From: Actinomycetota bacterium
Lineage (GTDB): Bacteria; Actinomycetota; Acidimicrobiia; Acidimicrobiales; AC-14
NCBI GenBank assembly: GCA_040754375.1
Contig: JBFMCT010000002.1
Coordinates: 62,001-126,000, forward strand
DNA: 64,000 bases
Direction: 5' to 3'
The translations under genes and the position numbers were made by a program. The notes under the pieces were generated by a model. That model worked only from the letters and a program-made list of their open reading frames with translations, was not told where the DNA came from and ran no database searches. Shown here piece after piece: positions 58,231-64,000 of this stretch (its first letter is position 1; each line of letters begins with the position of its first letter).

Positions 58231-59262
58231 TCAGACGATCCAGCGGTTGGCCTCGCACCAGCGGGCGTCGGCCACGATCTCGGTGGCCGGGTCGGTGTGG
58301 CGCAGCTCGAAGCCCGTCGAGGAGAGGTTGTCGAGGCTCAGGCGGTTGTTGACGTTGGCCTTGCGCATGAACCGGAAGCGCTCCCGGGTGAGCAGGATGG
58401 CGTCGGTCATGCCCCGTTCGAGCATCGACGACCACGCCTTCTGGCGCTCGTCGTAGGGGGGGCCGCAGTCGGGGTCGTCGCTGAGCTCGACCTCCATCCC
58501 GAAGTGGCCGGCCAGCACCGACGCCACGTCGTGGCTGGTCGGGTAGACGCCCGAGGCGATGTTGAAGGCCCGGCCCGGGGCACTCCCGTGACGGGCCAGG
58601 TGGACAGTGGCGCCCACCAGGTCGTCGATGTGGACGAGGCGCTGCTCCACGGGCACCGCGTGCACGGCCAGGCGGTCGAGGCCCATGAACCTCTCGATGG
58701 CCGCGTCCAAGATGGCGCTGGCCAGCAGCTTGACGGTGCCCGGGCCATGGACCGAGACAGGGCGCAGCACGACGACGGGTAGCCCGTCGCGGCCATGGCG
58801 CCACACGACCTGCTCGGCCCCCCACTTGGCCTTGCCGTAGGAACGGCTGGGCCGGGGCTCGACCTCCTCGGGCACCGGGGAAGGGAGCTGGACGGCCTCG
58901 CCGTAGACCGACGTGCTGCTCATGTGCAGGGCGCGCTCCACCGTGTCGCTGGCGGCCACGGCCGCAAAGAGGCGCTCGGTCGCCTCGACGTTGTTGCGGA
59001 CCATCTCCTGCTCCGACGAGCGCGAGCTCGAGGCCCCGGCCAGGTGGAAGACGTGGGTCACCCCCGCCAGGAGCTTGGTCATGTCCTCGGGCCGGGCCTC
59101 GACGAGGTCGACGGGCTGGTACTCGGCGGCAGCCGGCAGGCCGGCCGGGCGGCCCCGGCGACCGGTGGCCCGCACCGACCAGCCGCCAGCCAGCAGAGCG
59201 GGCACGAGATGGGAGGCGATGAAGCCGGTGGCTCCGGTCACGAGGGCGGAGGGGGCGGTCAC
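58231..59262 (-). CDS. NAD(P)-dependent epimerase/dehydratase (extended SDR)
   Basis: Protein of 343 aa. Rossmann motif LVTGATGFIASHLV, HLAGASSS as the second strand turn, serine in MSSTSVYGEA, and the YxxxK pair in SRSYGKAKWGAEQ. The substrate part has RLVHIDDLVGATVHLA. Resembles nucleotide-sugar epimerases or sterol-dehydrogenase-like SDRs; no closer call is safe. The minus-strand GTG is back to back with the ArsC-like gene, 19 nt apart. Confidence 0.88.
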   Translation of the reverse strand: MTAPSALVTGATGFIASHLVPALLAGGWSVRATGRRGRPAGLPAAAEYQPVDLVEARPEDMTKLLAGVTHVFHLAGASSSRSSEQEMVRNNVEATERLFAAVAASDTVERALHMSSTSVYGEAVQLPSPVPEEVEPRPSRSYGKAKWGAEQVVWRHGRDGLPVVVLRPVSVHGPGTVKLLASAILDAAIERFMGLDRLAVHAVPVEQRLVHIDDLVGATVHLARHGSAPGRAFNIASGVYPTSHDVASVLAGHFGMEVELSDDPDCGPPYDERQKAWSSMLERGMTDAILLTRERFRFMRKANVNNRLSLDNLSSTGFELRHTDPATEIVADARWCEANRWIV

Positions 59263-59281
59263 GGCCCGTACAGTGGCACCG

Positions 59282-59641
59282 ATGGACGTCTCGGTCTACT
59301 TCAACCCCGCGTGCTCGAACTGCCGCACGGCCGAGGGCCTGCTGCGGGAGCGGGGGATCGACGCCGACTATGTGCGCTACCTCGAGCAGGCCCCCTCCCG
59401 CGCCCAGCTGGAGGAGGTCCTGGCCAAGCTGGGCACCGACGACCCCAGGGACATCGTCCGTACCAAGGAGCCCGTCTACGCCGAGCTGGGGCTGGACGGG
59501 GCCGACCGCGAAACGCTGCTCGAAGCTCTCGTGGCCCACCCTGTGCTCATCCAGCGGCCGATCGTCGTGGTCGGGGACCGGGCCGTTGTCGCCCGCCCGG
59601 CCGAACGCCTCCTCGAGCTGCTCGACCCGCCCGCGGGCTGA
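59282..59641 (+). CDS. ArsC/Spx-family glutaredoxin-fold protein
   Basis: Protein of 119 aa. VYFNPACSNCRTAEGLL has the active-site Cys with a second Cys three residues earlier, IVRTKEPVYAELGL matches the helix of the family, and HPVLIQRPIVVVGDRAVVAR is the characteristic LI-x-RPI strand. It may reduce arsenate or act as a thiol-transfer protein; no arsenic-resistance genes are nearby, so a redox role is as likely. TACAGT lies 7 nt before ATG 59282. Confidence 0.87.
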   Translation: MDVSVYFNPACSNCRTAEGLLRERGIDADYVRYLEQAPSRAQLEEVLAKLGTDDPRDIVRTKEPVYAELGLDGADRETLLEALVAHPVLIQRPIVVVGDRAVVARPAERLLELLDPPAG

Positions 59642-59684
59642 TGGGCCCGGGGTTCGTCACGGCCCTCGTCGGGTAGGACGGCCC

Positions 59685-61352
59685 ATGGTGCAGACGACCC
59701 CGCACGAGACCACCAGCGCGACCTCCCCGGTCAGCTCCGGGTCGGTCGTGGCCGGCCGGTACCGGCTAGGGGGCCTGCTGGGCCGCGGTGGCATGGCCGA
59801 CGTGTTCGATGCCGTGGACCTGCGCCTCGACCGGGCAGTGGCCGTGAAAGTGCTCAGGCCCGAGCTGGCCGCCCGCCACGACGTGCGGACCCGTTTCGAG
59901 GCCGAGGCCAGGGCCGCGGCCGGCCTCTCCCACCCCAACGCCGTGGCTGTGTACGACACCGGCGAGCACCACGGCGCCCCCTTCCTGGTCATGGAGCGGC
60001 TGCCGGGCGAGACCCTGGCCGACCGCCTGGCCCTCGGGCCGGTCGATGCCCAGTGGCTGCGCACGGCGGCCGTGGGTCTGCTCGGGGCGCTGGGGGCGGC
60101 GCACCGCAAGGGGATCGTGCACCGGGACGTGAAGCCCGGCAACATCCTGATCGCGTCCGACGGCACGGCCAAGATCGGCGACTTCGGGATCGCCAAGAGC
60201 GCGGGCACGGGCGACGGGGCCGGGCAGGACCAGGCCGCGCTGGACCTGACCCAGACGGACCAGCTGCTCGGCACCCCGGCGTATGTGGCCCCCGAGCGGC
60301 TCGAAGGGCGCACGGCCACGCCCCGGTCGGACCTGTGGGCCCTGGGAGTGGTGCTCTACGAGGCGCTGTCGGGTGAGAAACCTTTCCAGGGCGACAACCC
60401 GCTGGACGTGGCCCAGGCCATCGGTTCGGGGGCCCACGTGCCGCTGGGCGAGCGCTGCCCCGACGCCCCGCCCGACCTCGTCGCGGTGGTCGAGTCCGCC
60501 ATGTCACGGGTGCCCGGCGGCCGGCCCGCCTCCGCCCAGGCCATGGCGTCGGGCCTGTCCGTTCACGTGGCCGACCCGACCGTCGACGAGAGGATCGGCC
60601 AGGGGACCGGCGTAGGTACAGGCGAAGGGATCGGCGAAGCGATGGCTGGGGGGACCATGGTCCTGCCCGTCGTGGCCGGTCCTGTCGAGGGGCCGACTGG
60701 GCGGGCGGTCACGGCCGCCCCTGAGGCCCGCCGGACGAGCCGCCGGGGAGGCCCACCCCCCCGCCGGGGACCGCGGCCCGTGCGGGTCGCCCCGTTCAGC
60801 ACGTGGCCCCGGCTCCTGTGGCTGAGCCTGGCCCTGCTGGTCGTCGTGCTCGCGCTGGTGGCCCGAGGGGCCGAGCAGCCGGTCGCCGCCCCCGGCGGCG
60901 GGGCGACGGCCGGGGAGGAGATCGCGGTCGAGGCCACACCCGCACAGCGCCTGGCCGCCGCCCTGCGGGACCTGGCCAGCCGGCTCGACAACCCCAACGA
61001 CGGGCCGAGGGCCGAGGAGCTGGGGTCGTTGCTCGACAGACTGGCCGGCCGGGTCGAGTCCTCGGATGCCGGTCAGGGTGGGGAGGCCACCAACCTGATC
61101 ATCCGGGTCGCCACCTGGTACCAGTCGGGCCAACTGGGAAGCGTGGCCACCGCCCAGGCCCTCGACCTGCTGCGCCAGGTCCCGGGCGTCGACTCCCAAG
61201 TGGCCGTGCCCACGACGGTGGCCACGACGGTCCCTCCGTCGCCGGCCACCGTCGAGCCCGCCCCTTCGGGGCGGCCCGACGACGTCCCGGGCCGGGGCCA
61301 GGGCAACGGCCGGGGCCGCTCGGGCGACCGGGACCGTGACGACGACGACTGA
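59685..61352 (+). CDS. Ser/Thr protein kinase, membrane-anchored
   Basis: Protein of 555 aa. The kinase domain (about residues 25-290) is complete: glycine loop LLGRGGMADVF, VAVKVL with Lys, HRDVKPGNIL catalytic loop, DFGIAK metal loop, GTPAYVAPE activation segment. A basic/Pro linker leads to one membrane segment near 385-405 and an exported tail of about 145 residues with no PASTA repeats; it ends in a Gly/Arg/Asp-rich stretch. The absence of PASTA sets it apart from PknB. ATG 59685; GTG 59688 is possible. Confidence 0.92.
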   Translation: MVQTTPHETTSATSPVSSGSVVAGRYRLGGLLGRGGMADVFDAVDLRLDRAVAVKVLRPELAARHDVRTRFEAEARAAAGLSHPNAVAVYDTGEHHGAPFLVMERLPGETLADRLALGPVDAQWLRTAAVGLLGALGAAHRKGIVHRDVKPGNILIASDGTAKIGDFGIAKSAGTGDGAGQDQAALDLTQTDQLLGTPAYVAPERLEGRTATPRSDLWALGVVLYEALSGEKPFQGDNPLDVAQAIGSGAHVPLGERCPDAPPDLVAVVESAMSRVPGGRPASAQAMASGLSVHVADPTVDERIGQGTGVGTGEGIGEAMAGGTMVLPVVAGPVEGPTGRAVTAAPEARRTSRRGGPPPRRGPRPVRVAPFSTWPRLLWLSLALLVVVLALVARGAEQPVAAPGGGATAGEEIAVEATPAQRLAAALRDLASRLDNPNDGPRAEELGSLLDRLAGRVESSDAGQGGEATNLIIRVATWYQSGQLGSVATAQALDLLRQVPGVDSQVAVPTTVATTVPPSPATVEPAPSGRPDDVPGRGQGNGRGRSGDRDRDDDD

Positions 61353-61375
61353 GCTGCGGGGCTGATCAACGGCGG

Positions 61376-61390
61376 CCGGCAGCCTGCCGG
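61376..61390. terminator. Short hairpin between convergent genes
   Basis: CCGGCA and TGCCGG flank a GCC loop in the 38-nt gap between the kinase stop and the oxidoreductase stop. A 6-bp stem is weak evidence for a bidirectional terminator. Confidence 0.35.
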
Positions 61391-62815
61391 TCACCGCTCC
61401 TTGCGGACCAGCCAGCGGAGCCGCTTGGCCCCTTCGAAGGCGGCCTCGGCCGCCAGCTGTCCCGTGCTGGTCGACAGCGTCGGGTAGACGTGGATGAGGC
61501 TGGCTACCTCGGCCAGCTTGAGGCCCTGGTTGATGGCCAGGGCCAGCTCGTGGATCATCTCGCCGGCCGCCGGGGCCAGGATGTGGGCGCCCACCAGCTT
61601 GCCCTTGGCCGTCACCAGCACGATGGCCCCGTCGGTAGCTGAGTCGGCCCGGGCCCGGTCCGAGTGGGCCAGGTCCATGCGGTAGACCTCCACGTCGTCG
61701 CCGTGGCGCTTCTCGGCCTCGGCCACGGTCTCGCCCGCGTGGGCCAGCTCGGGATCGGTGAACGTGCACCACGGCACGAAGTCGGTGACCCGGCCCTTCC
61801 CCGGGAAGAAGGCGTCGCGCACGGCCCGCACGGCCTCGTAGCCGGCCGAGTGGGTGAACAGGTAGCGACCGGCCAGGTCGCCGCTGGCGTAGACCGACGG
61901 CACCGACGTCCGCATGCGTTCGTCTACCTCCACCCCCCGCTTGGTGACCTTCACCCCGAGCTCGTCCAGCCCCAGTCCCTCGACGTTGGGGCGCCGCCCG
62001 GCGGCCACCAGCAGTTCCTCGCCCTCCCACCGGGCCGGTTCGCCGTCCTCGCTGCCGTGCACGATCTTGCGCCCGCCCGAGACCGTCACCCGTTCGGTGT
62101 CGACGTTGAGGCGCAGGTCGACCCCCTCGTTGCGGAGCTTGCGGGTGAGCAGCTCGACCAGGGCGGGCTCGTCGCGGCCCAAGATGGCGGGCCCTTTCTG
62201 GAGGACGGTCGTGGGAATGCCCAAGCGGGTCAAGGCTTGGGCCATCTCGATGGAGATGGGCCCGCCCCCGATGACGACCATGGTGCGGGGGGCGCGCTCG
62301 ATCTCGAAGAGGTTCTCGCTGGTGAGAAAGCCCGCCTCTCGCAGGCCGTCGATGGGCGGCACGGCCGGCCGGCTCCCGGTGCACAGCAGGATGAACCGGG
62401 TCTCGAGCTCCCGGGCTTCGTCGCCGTCGCCCGACGGGGTGACCAGGACGGTATTGGGCCCTGTCAAGCGGGCATTGCCGAAGACGACCTCGACCCCGAG
62501 CGCCTCGAAGCGCTCGACGTTGTCGTCGGTGGCCGCGATCTGCTGCTGGACCGAACGCACCCGGGCCCATACCCGGGCGGTGTCGATCTCGGGCTCCACC
62601 GGCTCCAGCCCGTACTGGTCGGCCACCCTCATGGTGTGGGCCGCCTTGGCCGAGGCGAGCAGGGCCTTGCTGGGGACGCACCCCGTCCACAGGCAGTCGC
62701 CGCCCACCCTCGAACGCTCGACGACCGCCACCCGCAGCCCGATCGTGGACGCGAACTCGGCACCGATCATGCCTCCCGAGCCCATCCCGACGATCACCAG
62801 GTCGTAGCGCGCCAC
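61391..62815 (-). CDS. FAD-dependent pyridine nucleotide-disulfide oxidoreductase
   Basis: Protein of 474 aa. FAD-binding DLVIVGMGSGGMIGAEFA, the redox motif GGDCLWTGCVPSKALL (CxxxxC), NAD-binding VVIGGGPISIEMA, VYASGDLAG, and the C-terminal interface HVYPTLSTSTGQLA, where the usual catalytic HPT-x-SE is altered to YPTLST. The group includes mercuric reductase-like and dihydrolipoamide dehydrogenase-like enzymes; the substrate is unknown. GTG 62815 begins at VARYDLVIVG. Confidence 0.9.
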   Translation of the reverse strand: MARYDLVIVGMGSGGMIGAEFASTIGLRVAVVERSRVGGDCLWTGCVPSKALLASAKAAHTMRVADQYGLEPVEPEIDTARVWARVRSVQQQIAATDDNVERFEALGVEVVFGNARLTGPNTVLVTPSGDGDEARELETRFILLCTGSRPAVPPIDGLREAGFLTSENLFEIERAPRTMVVIGGGPISIEMAQALTRLGIPTTVLQKGPAILGRDEPALVELLTRKLRNEGVDLRLNVDTERVTVSGGRKIVHGSEDGEPARWEGEELLVAAGRRPNVEGLGLDELGVKVTKRGVEVDERMRTSVPSVYASGDLAGRYLFTHSAGYEAVRAVRDAFFPGKGRVTDFVPWCTFTDPELAHAGETVAEAEKRHGDDVEVYRMDLAHSDRARADSATDGAIVLVTAKGKLVGAHILAPAAGEMIHELALAINQGLKLAEVASLIHVYPTLSTSTGQLAAEAAFEGAKRLRWLVRKER

Positions 62816-62915
62816 GTAGCCTCCCCGGCAGGCCTTCCCCCCATGGTGGCCCGGCCGCGTGACCGACTCTATGGCCCGCCGGGCCGTAGGGGGCTGCGGC
62901 CAATACCATCGCCGT

Positions 62916-64000
62916 GTGCCCTTCGACCCGTCCTCCGGCGCGATGGACATCCTCATGGGCCTCGCCGCCTTCTTCACGCTGGTGGCACTGGTCCGTTCGT
63001 GGCGGCCCTTCTGGGACGAGGACTTCACCACTGCCGACCGCCGGCTGGCCATCCAGGTGGCCATATTCCTGGTCCCCCCGGTGGTCGTGCTGCTGCACGA
63101 GGTCGGGCACCTGGTCACCGCCCTGGCCGTGGGGGTGGAGGTCACCGGGTTCAGCTACGGCCTGTTCCACGGGTCGGTGTCGGTGGCCGGGCTGCGCTCG
63201 GCCGAGCAGATCTGGGTGATCGCTATCGCCGGCAACGTGGTCAGTGCCGGCATCGGCTTGGCCATGGTGGTGGCCGGCGTCCGGTGGTCCGAATGGCGGC
63301 GGTCGGTCCGCTACTTGTTGATCGCCGGGGGGATGCTCGAGCTCGTCTTCTCGCTCGTGCTCTACCCGGCTCTCTCGCTGTCGGCCGACTTTGGCGACTG
63401 GGTCATCATCTACAGCCGCCGGACCGAGCTGCTGAGCTGGGTCACCGGCATAATCCACGTCGGCTCACTGGTGACCATGGTCGTGTGGTGGCGCCGGCGG
63501 GGCAAGGTGCTGCTGTTCACGATCGGCAGTGGCACCGAGAACGAAGTGGCCCGGCTCCGCCAGGGGATCGAGGCCGACCCTCGCCAGCCCGGGCCCTGGC
63601 TGGCCCTGGCTGACTTCTACGCCCGCCGGGGCGAGCTGGGCCTGGCCCGGGGGACGGTGGAGGAGGCCATCGGGGTGTGCGGCGAGTCCCCCCGGCTGCT
63701 GCTCGGCCTGACCCGCCTCAGCATGTTCCAGAGCCGGTGGAACGACGCCGTGACCGCCGCCCGCCGGGGCCTGGCCTCGACCGACGGCCTGGGCGGCGAA
63801 GACGTCCGCCAGCCCCTGTGGGCCAACCTCGCGCTCGCTCTCACCCAGATGGAGCGGGCCGACCTCGCCCTCGAGGCCTACTCCCACCTGGTGCCACCAC
63901 TGACCGACGACGTGCGGGTCCGCTACGGCCGCGGCCTCATGCGCATCGAGGCAGGCGACACCCTCGGAGGTCGCGCCGACCTCGACGACGTAGTCCGCCG
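62916..64000 (+). CDS. M50-like membrane zinc protease with TPRs, partial
   Basis: Open to the right edge, 361 complete codons visible. LLHEVGHLVTALAVGVEV is an HExxH zinc site inside a hydrophobic segment, as in site-2-type (M50) proteases, followed by four more hydrophobic segments. From about residue 215, repeats with the pattern PGPWLALADFYARRGELGLA and RLLLGLTRLSMFQSRWNDAV look like TPR units. GTG 62916 lies 6 nt after TACCAT; ATG 62943 is an in-frame alternative. The second M50 motif (NPDG-like) is not seen, so protease activity is unproven. Confidence 0.75.
   Translation, partial: MPFDPSSGAMDILMGLAAFFTLVALVRSWRPFWDEDFTTADRRLAIQVAIFLVPPVVVLLHEVGHLVTALAVGVEVTGFSYGLFHGSVSVAGLRSAEQIWVIAIAGNVVSAGIGLAMVVAGVRWSEWRRSVRYLLIAGGMLELVFSLVLYPALSLSADFGDWVIIYSRRTELLSWVTGIIHVGSLVTMVVWWRRRGKVLLFTIGSGTENEVARLRQGIEADPRQPGPWLALADFYARRGELGLARGTVEEAIGVCGESPRLLLGLTRLSMFQSRWNDAVTAARRGLASTDGLGGEDVRQPLWANLALALTQMERADLALEAYSHLVPPLTDDVRVRYGRGLMRIEAGDTLGGRADLDDVVR

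Noticed and set aside
59282-59641. Arsenic-resistance operon around the ArsC-like gene
   Set aside because: No arsB, acr3 or arsR is near. The protein may be a general redox member of the family.

Overview
The window is a very G+C-rich chromosome segment from an actinobacterium (Actinomycetota). The class is inferred, with Acidimicrobiia the best guess: mycobacterial-style gene neighbourhoods (pdtaR-like/polA/rpsA, coaE/uvrB/uvrA, uvrC/rapZ/yvcK/gap/pgk/tpi), a Tad pilus, a DUF222-HNH gene, a mycothiol-era style disulfide reductase, and many start codons lying 6-9 nt after a -10 hexamer, which is the pattern of leaderless transcripts. No rRNA, tRNA, CRISPR array or prophage was seen.

Layout. 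1-7801 (minus): tpiA, pgk, gap, yvcK, rapZ, a small coiled-coil membrane protein, a methyltransferase and uvrC. whiA, usually between yvcK and gap, is absent. 7810-8678 (plus): a helix-turn-helix/nucleotidyltransferase pair resembling a toxin-antitoxin module. 8806-9900: nadA. 9904-21457: a surface-polymer island with three family-2 glycosyltransferases, a nucleotidyltransferase of the sugar/choline-phosphate type, a HAD phosphatase, two methyltransferases, a CDP-glycerol-phosphotransferase-like protein, an ABC exporter, a polyprenyl-phosphate sugar-phosphate transferase and a polytopic membrane protein. 21425-28882 (minus): uvrA, a polytopic membrane protein, uvrB and coaE. 28889-32381: small accessory genes, including a lower-GC lipoprotein/secreted protein pair. 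32415-35472: a decayed patch with two transposase remnants around a DUF222-HNH gene that is split by a 130-bp inverted-repeat element. 35479-45952: a divergent Tad/Flp pilus locus (tadG, tadE // cpaB, cpaE, cpaF, tadB, tadC, a NarL-type histidine kinase and response regulator, flp). 46100-52008 (minus): a membrane protein, rpsA and polA. 52077-64000: a DtxR-type repressor, a lipoprotein, an ANTAR regulator, DUF4349, malQ, a metallo-beta-lactamase-fold hydrolase, an NAD-dependent epimerase, an ArsC-like protein, a Ser/Thr kinase, a flavin disulfide reductase and a membrane zinc protease with TPRs that runs off the window.

How it fits together. The minus-strand housekeeping genes look like one old replication/repair/translation/glycolysis backbone into which mostly plus-strand or mixed-strand surface-structure islands (polysaccharide and pilus) have been placed. 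All three UvrABC subunits are present. The uvrA and uvrB promoters and the promoter of the broken HNH gene share a 12-bp sequence, GTACANNNGTTC in gene orientation, and I propose this as the SOS (LexA) box of this lineage. The clearest mobile-DNA event is the 130-bp element in the HNH gene: removing it with one copy of its CTAG target duplication restores a 421-codon open frame exactly.
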